From NCBI GenBank assembly GCA_910575105.1, contig CAJTDK010000011.1, positions 1 to 64,000 on the forward strand: 64,000 nucleotides of DNA, written 5' to 3'. Under the pieces are notes generated by a model. It searched no databases, was not told where the DNA came from, and was given only the letters and a program-made list of their open reading frames with translations. This document shows, piece after piece, positions 27,409 to 37,404 of the stretch (positions are counted from its first letter, which is position 1; the number at the start of each line of letters is the position of its first letter). Source of the stretch: Lachnospiraceae bacterium. Lineage in GTDB: Bacteria; Bacillota; Clostridia; Lachnospirales; Lachnospiraceae. The translations under genes and the position numbers were made by a program.

Positions 27409-28053
27409 TCACTTCTCCCCTTCATTGATCGGATTGATCACCACATTTTCCGCAGGCACGCCAGTCTTTCTCGTCACGATATCCGTAATCTGTGCACGGC
27501 TTGCCTCCGTAAGTTCCTTGGCGTTTACCACCACGTCCGCCGACTCGTCGGCGATACTTACCACCGCATCGCTGAAGCCCTTTGAAGCCAGCAGAGTCTC
27601 CGCCGCCACTTCTTTTTCCGACAGTTCCGTAAGCTTCACCATCTGCGACACCGCATCCTTTTTCTCCTTGTCGCTCAGCTCTTTATTATCGATGATCTGC
27701 TGTAGCATCTCTTTATTCTTGGCGCGCACCTGCTCTCTTGTCACCTTCGCCTCCGCCACAACTGCGTTGGCCCCTCCGCTGGTCAGGACTGCCTCTCCGG
27801 GAGTGCCCTCCACCGAACCGTCCTCTTTTCCTTCCATATCGCTGTCCTGACTCTTGATCTCGTCGGATGCACTGGCAAGATCCTCCTCCGAAATATCTAA
27901 AAGCTCCTGGTTGGCAAGCTCCGCATTCATCTGCTGCGCCTCATCTTTATCGCCGAACAGCCGTCCCGAATAGTTCAGATATCCCGCTGCCGCAATCATC
28001 ACTGCCAGCGCAGCAATAATCATCTGATTCTTCTTAAAAATTTTTTTCACCAT
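27409..28053 (-). CDS. spoIIIAH: stage III sporulation protein AH
   Basis: 214 aa from ATG 28053, with GAGGAGGA upstream. One N-terminal membrane helix (residues ~10-28), then a Glu/Asp-rich linker, then a C-terminal ring-forming domain (~120-214, REQVRAKNKEMLQQIIDN, AAETLLASKGFSDAVVSI, VVVNAKELTEASRAQI). In the mother cell SpoIIIAH spans the outer forespore membrane and meets SpoIIQ across the intermembrane space to form the feeding-tube channel. Last gene of the spoIIIA operon. Confidence 0.93.
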   Translation of the reverse strand: MVKKIFKKNQMIIAALAVMIAAAGYLNYSGRLFGDKDEAQQMNAELANQELLDISEEDLASASDEIKSQDSDMEGKEDGSVEGTPGEAVLTSGGANAVVAEAKVTREQVRAKNKEMLQQIIDNKELSDKEKKDAVSQMVKLTELSEKEVAAETLLASKGFSDAVVSIADESADVVVNAKELTEASRAQITDIVTRKTGVPAENVVINPINEGEK

Positions 28054-28076
28054 ATTTCCTCCTCTTGCTTCGCATT

Positions 28077-28700
28077 TCATTCTTTCTTTACTATCCTAAT
28101 CTTATGCGTGTCTATCCCAAATAATGCCTGAACTGACTCAGTTATATTCTGAATTACCACCGCGTCGTCCCCGCCGCCTGCAACGACCACCACCCCCTCC
28201 ACTCTCGGCGTGCGCTCCTTGCTCACGTAAGGGTTCTGCCCTGCTCCTTCAAAGCTGCTCCCCCGCAATCCGCCCGAGCCTCCGTCCCCATAATAGACCG
28301 TCGTCTCTCCCCGGCTCTCATTCTCAGTCTTCCTGACTCCGCCCTGGCTGTCTTCCTCGTTCACCGACTCGCCGGATACCGACACGTCCTTTTCCACCAC
28401 CTTTTCCGCAGACTCCTTGAGCGTGATCATCACTGTCACCTCGCCTACGCCCTTCATCTGGGCAAGCACCCTTTCCAGATTCCTTTCCATAGCCGCTACA
28501 TACTCCTGCTCAGTCATCTGGCCGGATGTGCCGGTAGTTTCACCGCCCGTCAAAAGCTCCCCCTCGTCAGCCTGCTTCTTACTCCCGTCCGGCAGGGCGA
28601 TAACCAAAAGAAGCACCCCGACCAGGAACAATATCACGATCTGGTCTTTTTTGATCCTCCAGCCTTTCAGCATATCCATCAGCTTTTTCTTCTCAATCAA
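28077..28700 (-). CDS. spoIIIAG: stage III sporulation protein AG
   Basis: 207 aa. A membrane helix near residues 21-40 (IVILFLVGVLLLVIALP) is followed by a ring-building-motif domain: LERVLAQMKGVGEVTVMITLKES and VEGVVVVAGGGDDAVVIQNITESVQALFGI. It forms the large ring of the spoIIIA channel. A Gly/Ser-rich insertion (~115-150) lies between the two halves, as is usual. It overlaps spoIIIAF by 8 bp. Confidence 0.94.
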   Translation of the reverse strand: MIEKKKLMDMLKGWRIKKDQIVILFLVGVLLLVIALPDGSKKQADEGELLTGGETTGTSGQMTEQEYVAAMERNLERVLAQMKGVGEVTVMITLKESAEKVVEKDVSVSGESVNEEDSQGGVRKTENESRGETTVYYGDGGSGGLRGSSFEGAGQNPYVSKERTPRVEGVVVVAGGGDDAVVIQNITESVQALFGIDTHKIRIVKKE

Positions 28701-29163
28701 CCTGAATCTCCTCCACTATGATACTGTCATCCTCCTGTTTCTTCTCTCTTCGCTGTCCGCCGGTACTTCTCCCCTCTTCTGCCTGCCCCCTCCCGGCGCC
28801 CTTCTTTTCTTCTGTGCTCTCCCTTTCTTCTGTGCTTCTCTTCCCGGATACGCCATCCTCCTCCAGATGCTCCCTGGCTTCCTCCAGGATTCCCAGAGCA
28901 TCTGCATCCTCAAGATACCCCGCCGCCTCTTCGATCTCCTTAAGTCTCTCCTCGTACTCCCTGCTTTTATAAAAGTTCACGATCTGGCTGTCCATCCCGA
29001 ACAGATGAAGAACCGGCGTAACGATCATTAGGATAAGCACCATTCCCGTAAAAAAACGGATGTATTTCTTATAACCTGAATCCGGGATAACATGCAGCAC
29101 TACCGTAATGAGAACCATGTAAAATGCAAGATTCTGCGTCCATTCATAAAGGTACCGAAACAT
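28693..29163 (-). CDS. spoIIIAF: stage III sporulation protein AF
   Basis: 156 aa from ATG 29163 (MFRYLYEWTQNLAFYMVLITV), with AGGAGGAAGA upstream; longer in-frame readings overlap spoIIIAE. Two N-terminal membrane helices (~12-30 and ~37-55) are followed by a cytoplasmic charged tail ending in many Glu, Lys and Arg residues. A conserved component of the spoIIIA complex, exact role not settled. Confidence 0.9.
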   Translation of the reverse strand: MFRYLYEWTQNLAFYMVLITVVLHVIPDSGYKKYIRFFTGMVLILMIVTPVLHLFGMDSQIVNFYKSREYEERLKEIEEAAGYLEDADALGILEEAREHLEEDGVSGKRSTEERESTEEKKGAGRGQAEEGRSTGGQRREKKQEDDSIIVEEIQVD

Positions 29164-29174
29164 CTTCTTCCTCC

Positions 29175-30530
29175 TTACCCACTGCCTGTCACATAGGATA
29201 CGATCACAATCGTCAGCAAAAACAAAAGCCCCGCCGTAAAGACTACCCGCATCAGCAGGCGGCATCCGTCCCCTACACATTCCACGCATCCTACGATCCG
29301 CTTATCCGATACCGGCTGAATGACCGCAGCCGCCAGCTTATACATCAGCACGATAGCGCCGATCTGCACAAGAGGCACGACGCACAGCACCAGGCAGACG
29401 ATCATCCCCACCGTGCCGATTCCATTTTTCACCAGTACCGCCGTACCGAGGACCACCTCCGCGGTTCCCCCGATGGCATCCCCCACCCCCGGGATCGCCT
29501 CGGCTGTCCGCGTAACCGCGCTCCGCTTCACCGTATCGATAGCGGGGCTGATCATCCCCTGCACCACATTGGCCCCCACCACGCAGGCAACCAGCGTCTT
29601 AAGAAGCCAGGAAACCGCCACCTCGATAAGCTCCGCGAATTTGCTCAAATATTCCTGGGAAGACAGAAAATCCAGCACCTTCACCATAATATAGATGTGG
29701 ATGGCCGGCAGCAGAAAATAGACGATCACCATCTCTGTCACCAGGATAAAAAACAATACCAGATGGTAAAATGCGACCGCCGTCATACTTCCCTTGGCAA
29801 TGGAAACCGCCAGAAAATAAACCGGGCAGAACGCCGTCATAAATCCGGTCAGTTTCTCAACCCCTCCGCTCACCCATTCCATCACCATCTGAAAGGAGCC
29901 AAGGCACAGGGTGATCAAAAGCAGATATAAAATGTAAAAGCTGATCTCACAGATCTGCCTGTTCTGGAATACTGCGGAAAAATTGTGGAACACTGCCGCG
30001 ATCACCGCGATGATCAGGATATGGATGAGATTCTCCCGGCTTCCGGAAAATGCGTAGGTAAGCTGGGACAAAGCAGCCTCCCAGAGCATCTTGGCCGACC
30101 ACTCCAGATCCCCGGAGATAACGGCTGCAACCGTACCGCGAAAGTCCATCCGCTCCTTGGGGAAAATGCTTTGCATAGCCTTGTCCATATCCTCATAATC
30201 GAACTGTCCCAGGATCTCCTCTGCCACGAAAGATCCTGCCAGCTCTTCTTCTCCTTCTGCCGCAGCCTCTCCTGCCGGTTCTTCTCCTCCTGCCGCAGTC
30301 TCTCCTGCCGCAGTCCCTCCTCTCGGCTCTTCTTCTCCGATCACAAGTTCCCTGCCCTGTTCCTCATTTTCTTTCGCACCGGCATCCTCTGCCCTCACCG
30401 TAATCTCCCCGGACAATACCGCCAGCGCCGCTCCAAGGAAGAGCAAAAAAGCTACTGCTGCTCCCAGAGTCCCCGCCAGACCGCCCGGACCTCTGCCTCT
30501 TATTTTCACCCTTTTTATTTTCCCGCTCAT
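29175..30530 (-). CDS. spoIIIAE: stage III sporulation protein AE
   Basis: 451 aa polytopic membrane protein. A signal-like N-terminal helix (AFLLFLGAALAVLSG), a Glu/Ala/Gly-rich linker (~50-100) and then about seven membrane helices with AIPGVGDAIGGTAEVVLGTAVLVKNGIG and the conserved C-terminal KLAAAVIQPVSDKRIV. It is the transporter-like core of the channel complex. Its start overlaps the spoIIIAD stop as ATGA. Confidence 0.94.
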   Translation of the reverse strand: MSGKIKRVKIRGRGPGGLAGTLGAAVAFLLFLGAALAVLSGEITVRAEDAGAKENEEQGRELVIGEEEPRGGTAAGETAAGGEEPAGEAAAEGEEELAGSFVAEEILGQFDYEDMDKAMQSIFPKERMDFRGTVAAVISGDLEWSAKMLWEAALSQLTYAFSGSRENLIHILIIAVIAAVFHNFSAVFQNRQICEISFYILYLLLITLCLGSFQMVMEWVSGGVEKLTGFMTAFCPVYFLAVSIAKGSMTAVAFYHLVLFFILVTEMVIVYFLLPAIHIYIMVKVLDFLSSQEYLSKFAELIEVAVSWLLKTLVACVVGANVVQGMISPAIDTVKRSAVTRTAEAIPGVGDAIGGTAEVVLGTAVLVKNGIGTVGMIVCLVLCVVPLVQIGAIVLMYKLAAAVIQPVSDKRIVGCVECVGDGCRLLMRVVFTAGLLFLLTIVIVSYVTGSG

Positions 30531-30922
30531 GATAAAAATCCTTTCACCGCGTCCAAAAGCGCCATCAGGATCGGCATGCTGAGCACCAGGACCGCCAGCT
30601 TCCCAAAGATCTCAATCTGTCCCGCAATCGTCTGGTATCCCGCGTCCTTGCAGATGCTGGAAGAAAACTCTGCGATATAAGTGATGCCCAGCATCTTGAG
30701 CAATGTCCCGATGTATACGGTATCCATACTGATGTAAGTGCCTATAGTCTCCACCATCCTGATAACCGCCCGGATCTGCCCGAGGATGCCAAAAAAGATC
30801 AAAAGGCTCAGCGCAATACTGATATAGATGCCGTACTCTGCCTTCCCGCTTTTAAACTGTACCGCCAGAAGCACTCCCGCAACTCCGATAATCCCTGCCT
30901 GAACCATGTTCAAAGCTTTCAT
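30527..30922 (-). CDS. spoIIIAD: stage III sporulation protein AD
   Basis: 131 aa with three or four membrane helices: FKSGKAEYGIYISIALSLL, then MLGITYIAEFSSSICKDAG and KLAVLVLSMPILMALLDAV, the standard SpoIIIAD pattern. It begins 68 bp after the spoIIIAC stop and overlaps spoIIIAE. Confidence 0.93.
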   Translation of the reverse strand: MKALNMVQAGIIGVAGVLLAVQFKSGKAEYGIYISIALSLLIFFGILGQIRAVIRMVETIGTYISMDTVYIGTLLKMLGITYIAEFSSSICKDAGYQTIAGQIEIFGKLAVLVLSMPILMALLDAVKGFLS

Positions 30923-30990
30923 CTCCCTTCCCTAAGCCATTTAAGACAATAATCCATGCTCCCTCCCCGAAAAATACTGCATTTTCAGCC

Positions 30991-31185
30991 TCACAGGGAG
31001 AAAAGCCGCCGGATGTCTTCAAACAGGTCATAAATATAAGGAACGATCCAGAACAGCACGAGCAAAAGCCCCGCCAGACTGGTCAAAAAAGCCTGCTCCT
31101 CCCTGCCGCTGTGCTTTAGCACCTGGCTAAGCACAGATACCAAAATCCCTACCGCCGCTATTTTAAATATCAGATTCACACTCAT
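30991..31185 (-). CDS. spoIIIAC: stage III sporulation protein AC
   Basis: 64 aa, two membrane helices (FKIAAVGILVSVLSQVL and FLTSLAGLLLVLFWIVPYI). Short length and the HSGREEQAFL turn match the family. Part of the spoIIIA channel. Confidence 0.93.
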   Translation of the reverse strand: MSVNLIFKIAAVGILVSVLSQVLKHSGREEQAFLTSLAGLLLVLFWIVPYIYDLFEDIRRLFSL

Positions 31186-31207
31186 CCTCTGCCTCCTTCA
31201 AGCTATT

Positions 31208-31729
31208 TCACAGCAAAAGCACAGACACAAAAAGCCCGCTCATCACGCCCAGGCAATGGCACAACCTCACCTTCGTCTTCATCCCTTCGCGCACCTCCTC
31301 TATACCGAGCCCAAGCTGCTCCTGATAAAGCTCCAGCACCCTGAGCTGCAAGGTTAAGTCCAGCACTCCGAGCTGACTGCCAAGACTGCTTAACCGGTCA
31401 AGCTCCTTTATGGGAAGTCCGCTTCCCTTAAGCTGCTCCTTAACCTCCTGGGTCCAGATCACCTCAAAGGCTCCCGAATCCATCCGCCCCATCCTGCGCT
31501 CCATAGACAAAAGCCAGCCCTTATACGGCTGTACCGTACGTCTGGATACGTGGAGAAAGATTTCCCCGAGATGCGTGTGCGCATACCGGATCTCACTCTC
31601 CACCATGCAGATAATTCTCTGGAGCATGCGCATCTGCCGGTACTGCTCTTTTATGCATTCTGCCCGCGCCATCCCCGCGAACGTCGTAGCCGCCAGAACA
31701 AAAAAACACCCGCATACCTTGAAAATCAC
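31208..31729 (-). CDS. spoIIIAB: stage III sporulation protein AB
   Basis: 173 aa. Starts with GTG at 31729, eight bases after GGGAGG inside the end of spoIIIAA. N-terminal membrane anchor (FKVCGCFFVLAATTFAG), a helical body, and a C-terminal helix (LGVMSGLFVSVLLL). Contains CMVESEIRYAHTHLGEIFLHVS and RLSSLGSQLGVLD, both family features. Related in fold to type II secretion protein GspF. Confidence 0.92.
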   Translation of the reverse strand: MIFKVCGCFFVLAATTFAGMARAECIKEQYRQMRMLQRIICMVESEIRYAHTHLGEIFLHVSRRTVQPYKGWLLSMERRMGRMDSGAFEVIWTQEVKEQLKGSGLPIKELDRLSSLGSQLGVLDLTLQLRVLELYQEQLGLGIEEVREGMKTKVRLCHCLGVMSGLFVSVLLL

Positions 31730-32647
31730 CTACATCACCCTCCCGTCCCCGTCAAAAACCGCTTCGATCTCTCCCCGGTTTTTTAAGATCACATACCGCT
31801 CAAACCTTTTTTCCTCGATTATCCGGGAAAACACCGGTTTCCTTTTCAGCTCCTCCATGGACTCTGCATGGGCTGTGGCGAGCATTCTGCATCCGCAGTG
31901 CATGGCATAGGAAATAGCCTGTACATCCTCCGCCTCGCCGATCTCATCCACCGCCAGCACCTGCGGCCGCATAGACCGGATCATCATGAGCATCCCCTCC
32001 GCCTTCGGGCAGGCATCCAGGACATCCGTGCGGATACCCAGATCATTCTGAGGGATTCCATGATAACACCCCGCGATCTCCGAGCGCTCATCCACCACAC
32101 CCACCGTCATGGCCATGGTATACGGATTTCCATTGGATATCTGCCGGATCATATCCCGCAGGAGCGTCGTCTTCCCACATCCGGGCGGCGATACGAGAAG
32201 GGTATGTAGAGGCCGCCGGCACTGGGTGACATAAGGAAACACCTTATCCCCGCAGCCAGGTATCTCATGAGACATCCGGATATTTACCGAAGTAACGTAC
32301 CGAAGATTTTTCACCCTGCCATTCTCCACGATTGCCTGTCCCGCCATCCCTACCCGGTGCCCTCCTCCTACGGTGATAAATCCCTGCTTCATCTCCTCCT
32401 CGAACGCATACAAAGAATAGCTGCTGACATACTCTAAAAGCTCGTCAATCTCTTCCTTCGTAACAATATATCTGCCCCTTGCCCCTTTTCCTGCCTCCGG
32501 CACAACTTCTTCCCCCCGGCACATGAAGATCAGCGGCTTTCCCGCCCGCAAGCGGATCTCCTGAAGATTCCCGATGTCCGGGACTTCCTTTTTCACGATC
32601 ATGCGGATACTTCCCGGCAATAGATCAATCATCCTGTTTTCCTGCAT
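31730..32647 (-). CDS. spoIIIAA: stage III sporulation protein AA, ATPase
   Basis: 305 aa from ATG 32647, with GAGGTGG upstream. AAA-type secretion ATPase with Walker A VSPPGCGKTTLLRDMI, the GVVDERSEIAG segment, Walker B-like QVLAVDEIGEAEDV and an ATAHAESMEEL segment. Proposed to power the channel between mother cell and forespore. First gene of the spoIIIAA-AH operon, and it follows the pnp terminator. Confidence 0.95.
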   Translation of the reverse strand: MQENRMIDLLPGSIRMIVKKEVPDIGNLQEIRLRAGKPLIFMCRGEEVVPEAGKGARGRYIVTKEEIDELLEYVSSYSLYAFEEEMKQGFITVGGGHRVGMAGQAIVENGRVKNLRYVTSVNIRMSHEIPGCGDKVFPYVTQCRRPLHTLLVSPPGCGKTTLLRDMIRQISNGNPYTMAMTVGVVDERSEIAGCYHGIPQNDLGIRTDVLDACPKAEGMLMMIRSMRPQVLAVDEIGEAEDVQAISYAMHCGCRMLATAHAESMEELKRKPVFSRIIEEKRFERYVILKNRGEIEAVFDGDGRVM

Positions 32648-32704
32648 CTTTGTCCACCTCTTTAACTCAATATATGTCCATGCCCTCAATTTATTACCGG
32701 AAAT

Positions 32705-32750
32705 GCAAAAAAAGACCCGCACCACTATACCGTGATGTGAGTCTTTTTGC
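32705..32750 (-). terminator. intrinsic terminator after pnp
   Basis: On the minus strand GCAAAAAGACTCACATCAC pairs imperfectly with GTGGTGCGGGTC, followed by a run of seven T residues, about 100 bp past the pnp stop. Confidence 0.8.
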
Positions 32751-32849
32751 TGCTGTACACGCTGTGCCCGGCAATATTTTTTTTATTATCTTTAATATTA
32801 CCTTTTCTTATTATCTTTTGTTATCCTACGATTTCCTATCGGTAATCTT

Positions 32850-34937
32850 CTACTCTGCTACATCCTTCATACTGAATGAGAATCTGCCCATCTTATCCTT
32901 TCCAAGGCACACTACCTTAACCTTGTCCCCAAGGGTCAGCACATCTTCTACATGATTTACCCGCTCCTTCGCAATCTTGGAAATGTGGACCATGCCTTCC
33001 TTGCCCGGCGCAAATTCGATAAACGCACCGAACTCCTTGATGCTGACAACCTTACCTTCTAACACCTGTCCCGCCTCAAAATCTGTGACGATGATATAGA
33101 CCAGTTTTCTCGCTTCATCCATCATAGCCGCGTCCGTTCCGCAGATGGATACGTTGCCGTCGTCGGTAATATCGATCTTGACACCAGTCTGCTCGATGAT
33201 CGCATTGATCGTCTTGCCACGCTGGCCGACCACGTCTCCGATCTTCTGCGGATCAATCTGCATCTGGATGATCTTCGGCGCATACGGGCCTACCTCCGGC
33301 CGCGGCTCTGCGATCGCCTTATTCATGACTTCATCGATAATATACGTCCTTGCCTTCTTCGTCGCAGCGATCGCCTCTTCAATGATGGGCCTTGTCAGGC
33401 CGTGGATCTTGATATCCATCTGGATGGCGGTGATTCCTTTATGCGTACCCGCCACCTTAAAGTCCATATCTCCGAAGAAATCCTCTAAGCCCTGGATGTC
33501 TGTAAGCACCAGATAGTCATCGTCCGTCTCCCCGGTCACCAGTCCCGCGGAAATACCAGCCACCGCAGCTTTAACCGGCACACCTGCCGTCATCAATGAC
33601 ATGGAGGATGCGCAGACGCTTGCCTGAGACGTGGATCCGTTGGATTCAAAAGTCTCCGATACTGTACGGATCGCATACGGGAATTCGGTCTCGCTTGGCA
33701 GCACCGGCACAAGAGCACGCTCTGCCAGCGCACCGTGTCCGATCTCCCGTCGTCCCGGTCCTCTTGAAGGTCTTGTCTCTCCCACAGAATAGGACGGGAA
33801 ATTATAATGGTGCATATATCTCTTGGATGTCTCCGCCTCATCAAGCCCGTCTAACCGCTGTGCCTCCGCAAGGGGCGCAAGCGTCGTAACGGTACAGATC
33901 TGTGTCTGCCCGCGGGTGAACATGGCCGAACCGTGAACTCTCGGAATCAGGTCTACCTCTGCCGCAAGCGGCCGGATCTGGTCGATAGCCCTGCCGTCCG
34001 GACGCTTATGGTCCTTTAAGATCATCTTACGGACAGTCTTCTTCTGATACTGGTACACCGCCTCAGAAAGAACCGCAAGCCACTCCTCATTATCCGCAAA
34101 GGCTTCCTCTAATTTTTCGGTGATCTGGCGGATATTCTCCTCCCGCACCTGCTTTTCATCAGTAAATACCGCCGCTTCCATCGCCTCCGGCGGAACGATC
34201 TCCTTAATCGCGGCAAATAATTCCTCCGGAACCGCACAGCTTTCATAGGTGTGCTTTTCCTTCCCGCACTCTGCGACGATCGTGTCGATAAATGCGATAA
34301 CCTTCTGGTTAACCTCATGAGCCGCAAAAATCGCCTCGATCATCTTCTGCTCCGGCACCTCATTAGCGCCGGCCTCGATCATGATGACCTTCTCCCTCGT
34401 CGAAGCCACGGTCAGCGCCAGATCAGAAGCCTCCTTCTGTGCTGCCGTCGGATTATACACGAACTCTCCGCCGACCAGGCCCACCTGTGTGGTAGAAATC
34501 GGCCCGTCAAAAGGAATATCCGAAATCGTAGTAGCAATCGCCGCGCCGAGCATAGCTGTAAGCTCCGGCGAGCAGTCCTGGTCCACGGACAGCACCAGAT
34601 TCTCCAAAGTCACGTCATTGCGGTAATCCTTCGGGAACAGCGGACGCATAGGACGGTCGATCACACGGTCCGTAAGAACCGCATTCTCCGAAGCCTTTCC
34701 CTCTCTCTTGTTAAATCCTCCCGGGATCTTCCCGACAGAATACAGTCTCTCATTATACTCTACACTGAGCGGGAAAAAGTCTATCCCCTCTCTCGGCTTC
34801 TCAGACGCCGTAGCCGTACACAGGACCGTCGTGTCACCGTAATGCATAAGAACAGCTCCGTTCGCCTGCTTCGCAACTCTGTCCACGTCCACGCAAAGCG
34901 TCCTGCCCGCCAGTTCCATTTCAAACTTTTTGTACAT
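32850..34937 (-). CDS. pnp: polyribonucleotide nucleotidyltransferase (PNPase)
   Basis: 695 aa from ATG 34937 ([14 protein letters not shown]), with AAAGGAGAAG upstream. Two RNase PH domains ([15 protein letters not shown] in the first; [14 protein letters not shown] and [22 protein letters not shown] in the second) are followed by a KH domain ([21 protein letters not shown]) and an S1 domain ([26 protein letters not shown]). A phosphorolytic 3'-5' exoribonuclease of the degradosome. rpsO, often directly upstream, is not there; decayed gene fragments occupy the place. Confidence 0.97.
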   Translation of the reverse strand: MYKKFEMELAGRTLCVDVDRVAKQANGAVLMHYGDTTVLCTATASEKPREGIDFFPLSVEYNERLYSVGKIPGGFNKREGKASENAVLTDRVIDRPMRPLFPKDYRNDVTLENLVLSVDQDCSPELTAMLGAAIATTISDIPFDGPISTTQVGLVGGEFVYNPTAAQKEASDLALTVASTREKVIMIEAGANEVPEQKMIEAIFAAHEVNQKVIAFIDTIVAECGKEKHTYESCAVPEELFAAIKEIVPPEAMEAAVFTDEKQVREENIRQITEKLEEAFADNEEWLAVLSEAVYQYQKKTVRKMILKDHKRPDGRAIDQIRPLAAEVDLIPRVHGSAMFTRGQTQICTVTTLAPLAEAQRLDGLDEAETSKRYMHHYNFPSYSVGETRPSRGPGRREIGHGALAERALVPVLPSETEFPYAIRTVSETFESNGSTSQASVCASSMSLMTAGVPVKAAVAGISAGLVTGETDDDYLVLTDIQGLEDFFGDMDFKVAGTHKGITAIQMDIKIHGLTRPIIEEAIAATKKARTYIIDEVMNKAIAEPRPEVGPYAPKIIQMQIDPQKIGDVVGQRGKTINAIIEQTGVKIDITDDGNVSICGTDAAMMDEARKLVYIIVTDFEAGQVLEGKVVSIKEFGAFIEFAPGKEGMVHISKIAKERVNHVEDVLTLGDKVKVVCLGKDKMGRFSFSMKDVAE

Positions 34938-35085
34938 ATTCTTCTCCTTTACTTTTACAGAAATATTAAAAAACCTCCGCCGCAGACAGGAGCTTCCGAA
35001 ACTACTGAAAAACATATTTTTCCTGAAAATACACTTTTCAGTGGTCTCGGGACATGCTTACCCGCCCGCAAGCTTTAATATTATA
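34938..35085 (-). promoter_or_regulatory. pnp promoter and structured leader
   Basis: An extended -10 TGTTATAAT (TATAAT at 35080-35085, minus strand) precedes a ~140-nt leader. The leader contains the pair CACTGAAAA/TTTTTCAGTAG and a GC-rich CTCC/GGAG hairpin followed by six T residues, about 40 nt before the start codon. pnp leaders are classic RNase III/PNPase autoregulation targets; that role is inferred here. Confidence 0.4.
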
Positions 35086-35253
35086 ACACAACTGGCCGGA
35101 ATATACTACTATAAAATTCAGATTACCGCGCAATTTCAACTCATGAGATTTTCACCTTTACTGATCACGTAGTCAACGCCGGCATGCTAAAAGTTTCTGA
35201 TCCCAACACCGCTGTGGAACCAGACACTTTTCAGCAAATATTGTTCCGGTCGA

Positions 35254-35690
35254 TCACTTCGCCGCCTTATCCGTCGGCAGCTCGCCCACTGTTGTATACT
35301 CACAGGAATCATCCGCCGGATCTCCTATCTGTACCGGATTGGCAGTTTCCATCTGCCATTGATGCCATCCGCCGTCGTAAAGCGTCATGCCTTCCATATC
35401 GTTCTGACTGTGATAATACCTGCTCCATCTCGGCAGGCGGGCGCTTTTACTGACCTGCATCTCCACATTATAATGCGTATGATTCTCATCCTATGTATAG
35501 ACATCAAGCCGTACACCCCTGCACTCAGGATGATAGATCAGACTGTGCTCTTTGCTAATCTCCACCCGCTCAATGGGAAAGCCAAGCACGATCTCCAGCA
35601 GCCCCGGCACATATCCTCGTCGGACATCACCGCTCCGAACATAAAATTATCCTTAATCGTAAGCTCCTGTGACCGTTTCTTTCTTCTCAT
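35254..35690 (-). pseudogene. chimeric relic: Rpn/PDDEXK transposase-nuclease N-part joined to a rhodanese-like C-part
   Basis: The ATG at 35690 has GAGGAACG upstream. The reading LTIKDNFMFGAVMSDEDMCR, then (after a 1-base deletion near 35600) LLEIVLGFPIERVEISKEHS and YHPECRGVRLDVYT, then an in-frame TAG at 35491-35493, then NVEMQVSKSARLPRWSRYYHSQ, is the Rpn/PDDEXK-transposase family. After DME the sequence switches to LYDGGWHQWQ, METANPVQIGDP and GELPTDKAAK, which looks like the end of a rhodanese-type sulfurtransferase and not like Rpn. So two unrelated gene pieces are fused and both are broken. Coordinates of the join: about 35395. Confidence 0.65.
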
Positions 35691-35756
35691 CTCGTTCCTC
35701 CATTCAATACAGAGGAATTCTAAAACAAGTATAACACAGGATTTTTTGACTTTTAA

Positions 35757-37400
35757 TCAGTTTTTACTTGACTTTCCCCCGGCCACTCTGGCCGGATACC
35801 ATTTCTGAAACCATGCCGTAAAAATCCCCATGAAGATGGGCAGCGCAGAATTGATAAGCCCTGCAAAGCTGCTGACAGGGGTCCGCATCAGAAACCAGGT
35901 GAAAACAGAGGTAAAAAGATAAAGAACACCCCAAAGCATAGTCAGAATACGGTTGGTCTTTAGAAAAAGAACGTTTTGCAAAGCATCTTCCCCGCCGTAG
36001 CTGTTCATAGAATAATTAGCCGTAAGGGGCACTTTCCCCAAACAGGACGCAAGCCACATGACGCCAAAAAAAAGATATGACAGCGGCAGCATCCACTTTT
36101 CCGGACATCCCGCCAGCATAAGAGCGGAAACTCCCGTCACAAAAGCATTTGTCAGGATATCATACACTGTTTTTCTATTTCGATAAAAGATAAGAGGCAC
36201 GAGCGCGCATACACTGATGCTGATCAGACATCCCCATTGCTTGTGAACTGCGGGAGCTATCCACAGGACAATCCACGGAATAAGCATCATGTTCATATTG
36301 GTGACTTTTTGCGGCGAAGCCTCTTCCGCCCGTTTAGCCAGCGGCCGTGATCCCCCAAAATAGTTATCCCATTTCAGCATCAGGGTGAAATCTCCCGTCA
36401 CCCGGTAAAGCCCCTGCATCATAGCCTCGTCTCCCCGGATCTCTCCGGCCGCGATCGCGCGCCATACCGTAACCGGCGTTTCAATCTTCGTGGCAGGCGT
36501 TAAAGACCCGTCTGTATAAACATGGCTGCCGTCCTTTCCCAGCAGTATCTGGTAACTCTCCTCTACATCTGTATAGTGCATTTCCAGCACCATATCTTTG
36601 CCGGGATAGCTCTCCCTGCAGTACAACGCCGCCATCTGCCTGGTAAAAATCAACGTATCCGATTCCTTCTTCGTCTGCGCAGAATCGCTGGCCTTCTCTA
36701 TACCCCAGCTTGCGTCCGCACAGGCTTCAAAGATCTCTTTCGGTAGTAAAAGCTGTTCAAGCAGTTCCAGCGTTTGATTAGAAATGCCGCCCCTGGCATA
36801 CTCCCGTCCCGCCTGCCTCACATAGGAAAGGTATTCGTTCGTGCGCGCGGACATTTCCGGCACCCGAAACAGTTCGCCCTGGCCGCAGAATACAGTTGTA
36901 TAGTTTCCCCGCCCACAGAGATGGTCGAACAGGCTGTACACGCCGTCATAATTTCCCTCCGCCGTATAAAAGCCACAGGTGGAAATTACTACTGTCCTTT
37001 TTCCGCTCATATCATATCGGGAGGGATGGCTTCCGTTTCCCACCTGCCCCTCCTTTTCCTCCATGAACGGAAGAAGCATGGGGAGTTGGCGGTCGATCAG
37101 ATTTTTCAGGAGGCCAGGAACCGTAAAATAATACAGCGGAAAACTCCATACGGTAATGTCCGCCCAAAGCAGATCCTGGATAACCCGCCCCATATCATCC
37201 GGTATACAGCATCGCCCAGGCGTGCGGTTCCAGCATGAAAAGCAGCCAAGGCAGGGCCTAATCTCCATACGGCTTAGGGAAAGCTCTTTTACCTGAATAT
37301 CCGGAAGCTCCTGCCTAATCCCCTCCAGAAATGCGGTTGTCAGCCGATAGGTATTGCTTTCGGTGCCTTTTGGGCTGCCGTTTATGATCAAAATATTCAT
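35757..37400 (-). CDS. flavodoxin-like NAD(P)H oxidoreductase fused to SCP2-like and membrane domains
   Basis: 547 aa from ATG 37400 (MNILIINGSPKGTESNTYRL), with GGAGGGG upstream. Residues 1-190: flavodoxin-like FMN-binding domain with the GSPKG phosphate loop, CLGCFSCW, and WSFPLYYFTVPGLLKNLIDRQ, as in NADPH-dependent FMN reductases. Residues ~240-350: SCP2-like sterol-carrier fold pattern (MVLEMHYTDVEESYQILLG, TPVTVWRAIAAGEIRGDEAMMQGLYRVTGD). C-terminal ~170 residues: five or so membrane helices. The three-part architecture suggests a membrane-tethered flavoprotein acting on a lipid-like substrate, which is inference. It starts 4 bp after a PadR gene that probably regulates it. Confidence 0.75.
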   Translation of the reverse strand: MNILIINGSPKGTESNTYRLTTAFLEGIRQELPDIQVKELSLSRMEIRPCLGCFSCWNRTPGRCCIPDDMGRVIQDLLWADITVWSFPLYYFTVPGLLKNLIDRQLPMLLPFMEEKEGQVGNGSHPSRYDMSGKRTVVISTCGFYTAEGNYDGVYSLFDHLCGRGNYTTVFCGQGELFRVPEMSARTNEYLSYVRQAGREYARGGISNQTLELLEQLLLPKEIFEACADASWGIEKASDSAQTKKESDTLIFTRQMAALYCRESYPGKDMVLEMHYTDVEESYQILLGKDGSHVYTDGSLTPATKIETPVTVWRAIAAGEIRGDEAMMQGLYRVTGDFTLMLKWDNYFGGSRPLAKRAEEASPQKVTNMNMMLIPWIVLWIAPAVHKQWGCLISISVCALVPLIFYRNRKTVYDILTNAFVTGVSALMLAGCPEKWMLPLSYLFFGVMWLASCLGKVPLTANYSMNSYGGEDALQNVLFLKTNRILTMLWGVLYLFTSVFTWFLMRTPVSSFAGLINSALPIFMGIFTAWFQKWYPARVAGGKSSKN

Positions 37401-37404
37401 CGCT

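Noticed and set aside
35184-35453. 89-codon plus-strand frame between pnp and the flavodoxin gene
   Set aside because: It runs antisense through the Rpn/rhodanese relic and shows no protein-like pattern.
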